From: Dyella_B sp035503745
GTDB lineage: Bacteria > Pseudomonadota > Gammaproteobacteria > Xanthomonadales > Rhodanobacteraceae
Length of the DNA stretch: 64,000 nucleotides
Reading direction: 5' to 3'
Assembly: GCF_035503745.1 (NCBI RefSeq)
Contig: NZ_DATJTC010000011.1
Coordinates: 186,001-250,000 of the forward strand
The notes under the pieces were generated by a model, which was not told the origin of the DNA, did no database searches, and was given only the letters and a program-made list of their open reading frames with translations. Both the position numbers and the translations under genes were made by a program. Below are positions 1 through 8,093 of this stretch, one piece after another (the first letter of the stretch is position 1; each line of letters opens with the position of its first letter).

Positions 1-597
1 CTGGTCGCCGATCACGATGGCGTGATCACCAGCCGGCAGGCCGAGGTAGGGCAGGTGTTGGCCGCCGGGCAGCAGGTGTTCGGCTTTGCGTGGTCGGGTG
101 AGCGCGAGGTGTACGTGGATGTGCCGGAAAGCCGCATTGGTGACGTCACCGTCGGCCAGCCCGCATCCGTGACCTTGCCAGCCGTGCCAGGCCGCGTGTT
201 TGACGCGCACGTGCGCGAAGTGTCGCCGTTGGCCGATGCGCAGTCGCGTACCTATCGGGTGAAGCTCACGCTCGATCCGTCCGCCGCCGCGTTGCCACTG
301 GGCATGACCGCCGAGGTTGCGCTGCACGCGCGACCGGTAGCCGGCGCGATGGTAAGCATTCCCGCCACCGCGCTGTTTCATCAGGGCGAGCATCCGGCGG
401 TATGGGTGGTGAGCCCCACAGACTCGACACTGGCATTGCGGCCGGTCGTGGTGGTCCGTTACGGCGAGCGCGACGTGTTGATCGACGGTGGCCTGAAAGC
501 GGGCGAACGCATCGTCATGCAAGGCGTGCATACCGTTTCCGCCGGCGAAAAAGTCGTGCCGATCGCGCCGCCGCATCCAGAGGATGCACCGCAATGA
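1..597 (+). CDS. RND efflux periplasmic adaptor (HlyD/MFP family), 5' truncated
   Basis: This is the C-terminal part of a membrane fusion protein that joins an inner-membrane RND pump to an outer-membrane channel. The reading frame is open from base 1, so the gene starts upstream of the window. The visible 198 residues begin at the end of the barrel-sandwich (VADHDGVITS, then QAEVGQVL), followed by the beta-barrel domain and the membrane-proximal domain. The stop codon overlaps the pump gene's start as ATGA, indicating translational coupling. The order adaptor, pump, outer-membrane factor is the usual RND operon. Substrate cannot be read from this fragment. Confidence 0.9.
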   Translation: MVADHDGVITSRQAEVGQVLAAGQQVFGFAWSGEREVYVDVPESRIGDVTVGQPASVTLPAVPGRVFDAHVREVSPLADAQSRTYRVKLTLDPSAAALPLGMTAEVALHARPVAGAMVSIPATALFHQGEHPAVWVVSPTDSTLALRPVVVVRYGERDVLIDGGLKAGERIVMQGVHTVSAGEKVVPIAPPHPEDAPQ

Positions 598-3500
598 ACA
601 CAGGCGAACGTTTCAATCTCTCGGCGTGGACGCTGCGGCATCAGTCGCTGGTGTTCTTTTTGATGGGCATGATCGCCCTGTTCGGTCTGCTCTCGTACAA
701 GAGCCTTTCGCAGTCGGAAGATCCGCCCTTCACCTTCAAGGTGATGGTGATCCAAACCTACTGGCCCGGCGCCACCGCCAAACAGGTGCAAGAGGAAGTC
801 ACCGACCGCATCGCGCGCAAGCTGCAGGAAACGCCGTCGATCGATTTTCTGCGCAGCTATTCGCGGCCGGGACAATCGCTGATCTTCTTCAACATCAAGG
901 ATTCGGCGCCGGCTTCCAGCGTGCCCGAAACCTGGTACCAGGTACGCAAGAAAGTCGGCGACATCGCCGCGCAATTGCCGCAAGGCGTGCAGGGGCCGTT
1001 CTTCAACGATGAGTTCGGCGACGTCTATACCAATATCTACGCGCTGGAAGGCGACGGTTTCACGCCCGCGCAATGGCACGACTACGCCGACCAGCTGCGC
1101 GCAGAACTGCTGCGTGTGCCGGGGGTTGCCAAGGTCGATTACTTCGGCGACCAGAATCAGCACATCTACATCGACATTGCCAACGTGCAGCTGGCCAAGT
1201 TGGGCATCAGCCCGCAGCAGATCGCGCAGGCGATCGACCAGCAGAACGCGGTGGCCGATACCGGCGTGCTGACCACCGCGGACGATCGGGTGTTCGTGCG
1301 GCCCAGCGGACAGTTCGGCGACGAGCGCGCACTGGCCGATACCCTGTTGCGCGTCAACGGCAAAACGTTCCGCCTGGGCGACATCGCCACGATTCGTCGC
1401 GGCTACGACGATCCGCCGACCGAACAAATGCGCTTCATGGGGCATCAGGTGCTGGGCATCGGCGTCACCATGCAGCCGGGCGGCGACGTGATCCAGCTCG
1501 GCAAGGCGCTGGACCGGGCGACGACGGCGTTGCAGGCGCGCCTGCCGGCGGGACTGAAGCTGTCCAACGTCACCAGCATGCCGCGCGCGGTGTCGCGATC
1601 GGTCGATGACTTCCTCGAATCGGTGGCCGAGGCGGTGGCCATCGTCTTGGTGGTGAGTTTGCTGAGCCTGGGATTTCGCACGGGCATGGTGGTGGTGATC
1701 TCCATTCCGTTCGTGCTGGCGGCTACCGCGCTGTGCATGGATATCTTCGGCATCGGCTTGCACAAAGTGTCGCTCGGCACGCTGGTGCTGGCGCTTGGCC
1801 TGCTGGTTGACGATGCGATTATCGCGGTGGAAATGATGTCGGTGAAGCTGGAGCAAGGTTGGGGGCGCGTGCGCGCCGCCGCGTTTGCCTACACCAGCAC
1901 GGCGTTCCCGATGCTTACCGGTACGCTGGTGACAGTATCGGGCTTTTTGCCGATCGCGCTGGCCAAGTCCGGCACGGGCGAATACACGCGTTCGATTTTC
2001 GAAGTGTCCGCCATCGCCCTGCTGGTATCGTGGTTCGCCGCGGTGATCGTCATTCCGCTGTTGGGCTATCACATGCTGCCTGAGCATCATGAGCGCGCGA
2101 AGCCGGGCCAGGAATGGTGGGCGCGTTTCCTGCCACAGGCGTGGCGCCAAGCACGCACCCAGCGGGCGGCGCCGATGATGCACAACGGCGAGGAAATCGA
2201 AATCTACGACACGCGCTTCTACCGCCGTTTCCGGCTTTGGCTGGACTGGTGCCTGCGCCGCCGCTGGCTGGTGCTGGCCTCGACGGTGGTGTTGTTCGTG
2301 GTCGCCTTGGCCGGTTTTGGCGTGGTGCCCAAGCAGTTCTTTCCCAGCTCCGACCGGCCGGAATTGCTGGTCGACCTGCGCCTGCCCGAAGGCGCGTCCA
2401 TTGCCGCGACGCTGCGCGAAACCAAGCGCCTGGAAGCGTCCCTGCGAGGGCGCCCGGAAATTGCCAGCTACGTCAGCTTCGTTGGCAGCGGTGCGCCGCG
2501 CTTCTACCTGCCGCTGGATCAGCAGCTGCCGCAACCGAACTTCGCCCAGTTCGTGATCACCGCCAAAGACGTCGCACAGCGCGAGCATCTGGCGGCCTAT
2601 CTCGATGGCGTGCTGAGTAAGGATTTCAGTGACGTGCGTACGCGCGTCAGCCGACTGGAGAACGGGCCCCCGGTGGGCTTCCCCGTGCAGTTCCGCGTCG
2701 ATGGCGACGACATCGCCAAGGTGCGCCAGATCGCCGAACAGGTGGCCACGGTGATGCGCGCCAATCCGCACACCGTCCATGTGCAGTTCGACTGGGACGA
2801 GCCAGCCGAACGTTCGGTGCGCTTTGAGATCGACCAGAACCGGGCGCGCCAGCTGGGTATCAGCTCGCAGGATGTCGCCAATTTTCTTTCGATGACTTTG
2901 TCCGGTACCACGGTTACTCAGTTGCGCGAGCGCGACAAGCTGATCGCCGTGGATCTGCGCGGTGGGCAGGGCGACCGCATCCACCCCGATCAGATCGAGC
3001 GTCTGGCGATACCTACGCCCAATGGCACTGCGATTCCGTTGTCGCAGCTGGGCCATGTCAGCTACGGTCTCGAATACGGCGTGATCTGGGAGCGCGACCG
3101 GCAGCCGTCGATAACGGTGCAATCGGATACGCGCGACGGCGCGCAGGGGCTGGACGTCACCAACGAAGTGGATCGCAAGCTGGCCGGCATCCGCAGTCAT
3201 TTGCCGGTCGGCTATCGCGTGGAAGTGGGCGGCTCGGTCGAGCAGAACGAAAAAGCGCAGGACTCCATCAATGCGCAGATGCCGCTGATGGCGATCGCCG
3301 TGCTGACCTTGCTGATGATCCAGCTGCAAAGCATCGGCCGCACCTTCATGGTGGTGCTGACCGCGCCGCTGGGCCTGATCGGCGTCATCGCCGCGCTGCT
3401 GCTGTTCGGCAAGCCGTTCGGTTTCGTGGCCCTGCTTGGCGTCATTGCGATGTTCGGCATCATCATGCGCAACTCGGTGATTCTGGTGGACCAGATCGAG

Positions 3501-3770
3501 CAGGATATCCGCGCGGGGCATCCGCGCTGGGAAGCGATCATCGGCGCCACCGTGCGGCGCTTCCGTCCCATCACCCTGACCGCCGCGGCCGCCGTGCTGG
3601 CGCTGATTCCGCTGTTGCGCAGCAACTTTTTTGGCCCCATGGCTACGGCCCTGATGGGCGGCATCACGGTGGCGACCGTGCTGACGTTGTTCTATCTGCC
3701 GGCGCTGTACGCGACATGGTTCGGTGTGCGCGCCGACGAGCCGGCACCGGAACCGGAGGTTATGGCATGA
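594..3770 (+). CDS. RND efflux pump permease (acriflavin-resistance type)
   Basis: A proton-driven inner-membrane pump of 1058 residues, the normal length for this family. The start is the ATG at 594, overlapping the adaptor stop; the longer upstream frame only runs through adaptor sequence. A first membrane helix near residues 15-35 precedes a large periplasmic porter loop, then helices 2-6; the pattern repeats in the second half. The paired aspartates of the proton relay in TM4 are visible as D406-D407 in GLLVDDAIIAVEM. The N-terminal porter sequence QSEDPPFTFKVMVIQTYWPG resembles multidrug-type (HAE-like) rather than heavy-metal (CusA-like) pumps. The exact substrate is unknown. Confidence 0.95.
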   Translation: MNTGERFNLSAWTLRHQSLVFFLMGMIALFGLLSYKSLSQSEDPPFTFKVMVIQTYWPGATAKQVQEEVTDRIARKLQETPSIDFLRSYSRPGQSLIFFNIKDSAPASSVPETWYQVRKKVGDIAAQLPQGVQGPFFNDEFGDVYTNIYALEGDGFTPAQWHDYADQLRAELLRVPGVAKVDYFGDQNQHIYIDIANVQLAKLGISPQQIAQAIDQQNAVADTGVLTTADDRVFVRPSGQFGDERALADTLLRVNGKTFRLGDIATIRRGYDDPPTEQMRFMGHQVLGIGVTMQPGGDVIQLGKALDRATTALQARLPAGLKLSNVTSMPRAVSRSVDDFLESVAEAVAIVLVVSLLSLGFRTGMVVVISIPFVLAATALCMDIFGIGLHKVSLGTLVLALGLLVDDAIIAVEMMSVKLEQGWGRVRAAAFAYTSTAFPMLTGTLVTVSGFLPIALAKSGTGEYTRSIFEVSAIALLVSWFAAVIVIPLLGYHMLPEHHERAKPGQEWWARFLPQAWRQARTQRAAPMMHNGEEIEIYDTRFYRRFRLWLDWCLRRRWLVLASTVVLFVVALAGFGVVPKQFFPSSDRPELLVDLRLPEGASIAATLRETKRLEASLRGRPEIASYVSFVGSGAPRFYLPLDQQLPQPNFAQFVITAKDVAQREHLAAYLDGVLSKDFSDVRTRVSRLENGPPVGFPVQFRVDGDDIAKVRQIAEQVATVMRANPHTVHVQFDWDEPAERSVRFEIDQNRARQLGISSQDVANFLSMTLSGTTVTQLRERDKLIAVDLRGGQGDRIHPDQIERLAIPTPNGTAIPLSQLGHVSYGLEYGVIWERDRQPSITVQSDTRDGAQGLDVTNEVDRKLAGIRSHLPVGYRVEVGGSVEQNEKAQDSINAQMPLMAIAVLTLLMIQLQSIGRTFMVVLTAPLGLIGVIAALLLFGKPFGFVALLGVIAMFGIIMRNSVILVDQIEQDIRAGHPRWEAIIGATVRRFRPITLTAAAAVLALIPLLRSNFFGPMATALMGGITVATVLTLFYLPALYATWFGVRADEPAPEPEVMA

Positions 3771-5224
3771 ACACTGAAACGATGATCGCACGCGTACCGC
3801 TGCTGCTGGCCGTGCTGCTGGCCGGATGCGCCTTGGCACCGCCCGCCAGACCGCCGGCACCGCCATTGCCCGCGCATTACGCCGCGACGCCTACGCCGGC
3901 GCAAAGCACGCCCGCCGAGGGTGTTGCGCAACGTTTCAGCCTGGGCGAACGGCCGGTGCCGGACTGGTGGCGCCAATACCGATGCGACACGCTCGATGGC
4001 TGGGTCGAGGAAGGATTGCGCAACAATCCTTCGCTGACCGCGACCAGGCATACGCTCGAGGCCGCGCATCAACTGCTGCGCGCGCAAGTCGGGCAGACCA
4101 TGCTGCCTTCGCTTGACGGCGGCGCACAGGCCAGTCGCCAGCGCGCACTGGGGTTCCCCGATCTCGGTCCGCCCACCAACCTCTACGACGTCTATGCCGG
4201 CCAACTGCAACTGAGCTACGACTTCGACCTGTTCGGCGCCAACCGGCATGGCATCGAGCAGACGGCCGCGCAGGTGGATCAGCAGTCGTACGAGCTGGAT
4301 GCGGCGCGTCGTGCGCTGGCGGCCAACATCGTGACGGCGGCGATCAATGCGGCAGCACTGGAAGAACAGCTGCATACCAGCGAACGCCTGTCGGCACTGG
4401 CGCACGAACAGGCCGATATCGCCGGCCGTGCTTATCGATCGGGCGCGGCCTCGCGCGATGACGTGCTCGCCGCGCAGCAGCAGGCGGCGAACTTCGATAC
4501 CTCGCTGCCCGCGCTGCGCGCGCAAAGTCTGCGCGCGCGCCATGCGCTGGCGGTACTGATGGGACGCACGCCGGATCAGGCGCCCTCGAACCTCACCTTG
4601 GCGCAACTGCATCTGCCCGAAGACGTACCGGTCAGCGTGCCTTCGGACCTGTTGCGGCAACGTCCGGACGTGTTGGCCGCCCAAGCGGCCGTGCACGCGG
4701 CGTCGGCGCAGGTGGGCGTGGCCACGGCCAATCTTTTCCCGCATCTTTCGCTTTCCGCGACAATGGGTTCGGCCGCGTTCAACCGCGCGATGCTGTTTAC
4801 CGGCGCGGGCTCGATCTGGAGCGCCGGTGCATCGCTGACCCAGCCGCTCTTTCACGGCGGCGCGCTGATGGCGCAACGCAGGGCGGCGATCGATCAATAC
4901 AACGCGGCGATCGCGCAGTATCAGCAAACGGTGCTCAATGCCTTCCAGAACGTGGCCGACACGCTGACCGCGCTGGATCAGGATGCCCTGACGCTGCAAT
5001 CGGCGCAGTCGGCGACGACGCTGGCGGATCAATCATTCGACGATACCCGTGCGCGCTATCGCCTTGGCGCGGCTGCGTATCCATCGGTGCTGCTCAGCGA
5101 GCAGGCGTGGCAGAACGCCAGGTTGACGCAGATCCGCGCCAGGGCGGCGCGGCTTGCCGATACGGCGGCGCTGTTCCAGGCGATGGGCGTGCCGCCCGCG
5201 ACCGTCCTGGCCGCGCGCCGGTAA
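3767..5224 (+). CDS. Outer-membrane efflux lipoprotein (NodT/OprM-type TolC family)
   Basis: Third component of the RND system, forming the outer-membrane channel. It has 485 residues counted from the ATG at 3767, which overlaps the pump stop by four bases. The N-terminus is a lipoprotein signal with lipobox LLAGC, so C21 would be lipidated. The rest shows the two alpha-helical outer-membrane efflux repeats typical of NodT proteins: DWWRQYRCDTLDGWVEEGL near the start, and LRQRPDVLAAQAAVHAASAQ at the start of the second repeat. Coupling with the two upstream genes means all three are made together. Confidence 0.94.
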   Translation: MNTETMIARVPLLLAVLLAGCALAPPARPPAPPLPAHYAATPTPAQSTPAEGVAQRFSLGERPVPDWWRQYRCDTLDGWVEEGLRNNPSLTATRHTLEAAHQLLRAQVGQTMLPSLDGGAQASRQRALGFPDLGPPTNLYDVYAGQLQLSYDFDLFGANRHGIEQTAAQVDQQSYELDAARRALAANIVTAAINAAALEEQLHTSERLSALAHEQADIAGRAYRSGAASRDDVLAAQQQAANFDTSLPALRAQSLRARHALAVLMGRTPDQAPSNLTLAQLHLPEDVPVSVPSDLLRQRPDVLAAQAAVHAASAQVGVATANLFPHLSLSATMGSAAFNRAMLFTGAGSIWSAGASLTQPLFHGGALMAQRRAAIDQYNAAIAQYQQTVLNAFQNVADTLTALDQDALTLQSAQSATTLADQSFDDTRARYRLGAAAYPSVLLSEQAWQNARLTQIRARAARLADTAALFQAMGVPPATVLAARR

Positions 5225-5230
5225 AGCCGG

Positions 5231-5253
5231 GCGCGGGGTTGTCGGCCCCGCGC
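5231..5253 (+). terminator. GC-rich hairpin after the efflux operon
   Basis: A perfect 8-bp inverted repeat (GCGCGGGG and CCCCGCGC) around a 7-base loop starts seven bases after the outer-membrane factor stop. No T tract follows, so it is at best a weak or Rho-assisted terminator. Confidence 0.35.
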
Positions 5254-5338
5254 TCCGACGGAGATTTCCCGCCTCATTGCAAAATCGCCGGCCTGAAACG
5301 TCTTTGGATGACTGTGACTGTTTCGCGGGGCCAGCGCC

Positions 5339-6448
5339 TTGAACAAGCCAAATCATCCGCCCGCCGGTGTGCTGGGTATCAGCGCCGATGCTTTCCTGCC
5401 GCCCGGTGCGGCGGCCGCCGGGCGCGCGTACGGGCCGGGGCAGGTCCATAAGCCGTTGGCGCCGAGCCGATGGGCGATCCATATGCTGCACTCGCTACGC
5501 GAGCGCTACGACTGGCGCGGCGCGTGGTACAAACGCGCCGCGTCCGCGCTCAAGTATGTGTTGCGCAGCGCCTGCATGCCGTGGTGCCACGGACGATTCC
5601 TCGCCTTTGTGCATGCCCATCCGCAGATGATGAGCTATCGGCGGCGCGATCCGCGCCTGCTTGAGCGACACATGCATCGCTATATCAATACGCAATGGCG
5701 TCGCCGGCGGCGCCTGCGCAGCCTGCATCAGCACTACCGCTTTGCCCTTGCAAGCCTGCCCGAAGGATTGTTCGAGCAGGTTTACGGCCAGGGGCATGCC
5801 AGCTTGGGAGGCATCATCGCCAAGGATGGCACCCTGCTGACGCTTTGCATGCGCCCGCCGATTTTCATGGGCTGCGAAGGCGAGCTGTGCCTGCAACTTT
5901 GCGACGCCACCGAAAATCCGCTGTACAGCATCGTTTTCTCGGTGGTCGGCGAGCAGCGCACGCGGCTGGTCATCGGTTGCCTGCAGGGACCTGCCGGCGA
6001 CGGGGCGAGAGACATCGTGCGCGCGCTGACGCGCCAACTGCATGGCCTGCGTCCCAAGCAATTGATGTTGTCGCTGGTGTATACGTTCGCGCGGCACTAC
6101 GGCATCCGGGACATCATCGCGGTCAGCAACCAGGCGCATCCGTTGCGGCGCAGCGGGCGTCCGGTGCTCTCCGATTACGATGCCTTCTGGGAGGAACAAC
6201 AGGGCGCGGCCATCGCAGGCGGCTGGTATGCGTTGCCGGCATCGCCCGGCCGCAAGTCGGAGACGGACGTGTCCAGCCAGCATCGTTCCGCGTTCCGGCG
6301 CCGCGAGGCTCTGCGGCGGGAGGCCGAACAACGGGTGCTGCATGCGCTAGGCGGCGCGGCGGTACAAACGGCCGGGCCTCTTGTGCAGAAGCTGCCGGGA
6401 GCCTACAAACCATGGCATGACTGGCGCGCAAGATCGTGGGCAAGCTGA
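5339..6448 (+). CDS. VirK/YbjX (DUF535) family protein
   Basis: A 369-residue protein without signal peptide or membrane segments. It matches the DUF535/VirK/YbjX family in overall shape: an N-terminal basic helical part (HPQMMSYRRRDPRLLERHM), then a mixed domain containing LCLQLCDATENPLYSIVFSV, RPKQLMLSLVYTFARHYGI and a C-terminal YDAFWEEQQG. Enterobacterial relatives are linked to envelope stress and resistance to antimicrobial peptides; no enzymatic reaction is established. The frame opens after a TGA at 5315 and the best start is a TTG at 5339, so the true start is uncertain. The ECF sigma gene follows within 30 bases. Confidence 0.8.
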   Translation: MNKPNHPPAGVLGISADAFLPPGAAAAGRAYGPGQVHKPLAPSRWAIHMLHSLRERYDWRGAWYKRAASALKYVLRSACMPWCHGRFLAFVHAHPQMMSYRRRDPRLLERHMHRYINTQWRRRRRLRSLHQHYRFALASLPEGLFEQVYGQGHASLGGIIAKDGTLLTLCMRPPIFMGCEGELCLQLCDATENPLYSIVFSVVGEQRTRLVIGCLQGPAGDGARDIVRALTRQLHGLRPKQLMLSLVYTFARHYGIRDIIAVSNQAHPLRRSGRPVLSDYDAFWEEQQGAAIAGGWYALPASPGRKSETDVSSQHRSAFRRREALRREAEQRVLHALGGAAVQTAGPLVQKLPGAYKPWHDWRARSWAS

Positions 6449-6477
6449 ATGCATGGCTACATGAGGACAGGGTCACG

Positions 6478-6993
6478 GTGACGCTTTCGGTGCACGCAAA
6501 CGACGTCGAGCGACTTTTCCGCGAACACCACCGCGCGCTGGTCGCCTTTGTGCAATGCCGGCTCGGCTCGCACTCCGATGCGCAGGAGGTCGCGCAGGAG
6601 GCGTACCTGCGCGTGCTCACCATGAGCAACCGCGAAGAGGTGGAATCGTTGCGCGGCTACTTGTTCACCGTCGCCGGCAACCTGGCCATCGACCGCCTGC
6701 GCAAGCGCAAGGTGCGTAACGATTTCGCCGTGGCCCAGTCGCAGGAGGAGCCGGTATCGGAAGCGTGGCCGGATCACCACGCGATGGCGGCCGAGCAGGT
6801 GGCCGGCCTGCGCCGTGCGCTGCGCGAACTGCCGCCCAAGACCAGCCGGGCGTTTGTGCTGCACGTGATCGAAGGGCGCGATTTCGGCACCGTCGCGCAA
6901 AGCATGCAACTGAGCGAGCGCATGGTGCGCTACCACGTTGCCAACGCGCTGGCGCACTGCCGCGCGTGGGTGGACGCGAAGGAGAAACCGTGA
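6478..6993 (+). CDS. ECF sigma factor, FecI-like
   Basis: An extracytoplasmic-function sigma-70 factor. Region 2 is visible as LFREHHRALVAFVQCRLG, followed by DAQEVAQEAYLRVL and the -10 recognition helix LRGYLFTVAGNLAIDRLR. Region 4 is LRELPPKTSRAFVLHVIEG with the helix-turn-helix TVAQSMQLSERMVRYHV. I chose the GTG at 6478 (171 residues) because it is preceded by GAGGACAGGG; a GTG at 6436 would lengthen it by 14 residues, has no ribosome site and would overlap the upstream gene. With the FecR-like and TonB-receptor genes just downstream it forms a cell-surface signalling set, probably for a siderophore or other ligand. Confidence 0.92.
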   Translation: MTLSVHANDVERLFREHHRALVAFVQCRLGSHSDAQEVAQEAYLRVLTMSNREEVESLRGYLFTVAGNLAIDRLRKRKVRNDFAVAQSQEEPVSEAWPDHHAMAAEQVAGLRRALRELPPKTSRAFVLHVIEGRDFGTVAQSMQLSERMVRYHVANALAHCRAWVDAKEKP

Positions 6994-8003
6994 TGGCCAA
7001 GACCAACCCACGCAAGCAGGAGCAGATCCTGCACGCCGCCGCCGATTGGTGGGTGAAGCTGCGCGAGCCCGACGCCACCGGCGAGACGATCGAGCAATGG
7101 CTGGCATGGACCGCCGAAGACGAACGCCACCTGGCGATGTTCGAGCGCATGAACGATCTGGCCGGCAGGCTTGGGTCGCTGGACGCGGTGTCGCGCCGCG
7201 GGCTGATCAACGCGTTCGCGCCGCCCTCCAAACCATGGCGCCGATGGCTGCCGTTGGCTGCCGCCGCGTCGATGGCGGTGGCGGCGCTGTCGGGTACGTA
7301 TCTGCTTTGGCGGGCCGGCGTATCGGGCGCCGCTTCGCAGGTCTATACCAGTGCCATCGCGCAGAACAAGGATATCGTTCTGCCGGACGGCACGCAGGTC
7401 GCGCTGGGCGCCGCCTCGACACTGGCCATGCATTTCAGCCATGGCCAGCGCCGCGTGGAATTGCGCCAGGGCGAGGCATTCTTTCAGGTCGTGCATGACA
7501 ATAGCCGTCCATTTGAAGTGGCGGCCGGCGAGGTGTCGGTGCGCGATATCGGCACGGCGTTCGACGTACGCCGCACGGGCGATCGCGTCACTGTCGCGGT
7601 GACGCAGGGGCGCGTTCAGATTGCGCAGATATCCGCGGCATCGGGTCATGCACAGCAGGGTACGCTTGAGGTTTCCGCCGGCCAGCTCGTCTCCTACGAT
7701 CCCCATAGCGGGGGCATGACGATCGGCAGCATCGTGCCGGAGCAGGCCACGGGGTGGCGCGACGATCGCCTGGATTTCATCGACGAGCCTTTGAGCGTGG
7801 TGGTAGCCAATCTCAATCGCTACAGCGCACGCCAGCTACGCATCGCCGATGCCGATCTTGGCACGCTGAGCTACACCGGCAGCATCCGTACCGATGCGAT
7901 CGACGGCTGGTTGAGCGCGTTGCCGCGGGTGTTTCCGTTGCGCGTGAGCACCGTGGGCAATCAAGTGATTCTTTCGGATGCGGCGCATCCGGCGCCGCGC
8001 TGA
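6993..8003 (+). CDS. FecR-family anti-sigma/sigma regulator
   Basis: Inner-membrane regulator of the preceding sigma factor, 336 residues. The cytosolic N-terminus has the FecR N-terminal domain with conserved tryptophans (AADWWVKLREPD, QWLAWTAEDERHLAMFERM). A single membrane segment lies at about residues 80-105 (PLAAAASMAVAALSGTYLLW). The periplasmic FecR domain follows (DIVLPDGTQVALGAASTL, RVELRQGEAFFQVVHD, SVRDIGTAFDVRRTGDRVTV) and the C-terminus resembles the FecR C-terminal domain that contacts the receptor. The ATG overlaps the sigma stop (TGATG), so the two are coupled. The expected pathway is receptor signal, FecR, then sigma release. Confidence 0.93.
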   Translation: MAKTNPRKQEQILHAAADWWVKLREPDATGETIEQWLAWTAEDERHLAMFERMNDLAGRLGSLDAVSRRGLINAFAPPSKPWRRWLPLAAAASMAVAALSGTYLLWRAGVSGAASQVYTSAIAQNKDIVLPDGTQVALGAASTLAMHFSHGQRRVELRQGEAFFQVVHDNSRPFEVAAGEVSVRDIGTAFDVRRTGDRVTVAVTQGRVQIAQISAASGHAQQGTLEVSAGQLVSYDPHSGGMTIGSIVPEQATGWRDDRLDFIDEPLSVVVANLNRYSARQLRIADADLGTLSYTGSIRTDAIDGWLSALPRVFPLRVSTVGNQVILSDAAHPAPR

Positions 8004-8093
8004 TCGCCAGGACGCGTGCGTCATTACGCTTGCACGTGCCAAGCGTCACGCCGCATGTCAGACTCATGATTTGGTCCGGGAACGACGCCATTC

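Noticed and set aside
459..3866. An open frame of over 1100 codons on the minus strand opposite the RND pump
   Set aside because: Its composition (repeated R, H, Q, A runs without domains) is that of an antisense shadow in GC-rich DNA; the plus-strand pump has all family motifs.
3692..5032. Minus-strand frame opposite the outer-membrane factor gene
   Set aside because: Arginine-rich shadow translation with no recognisable domain, fully opposed to a convincing lipoprotein gene.
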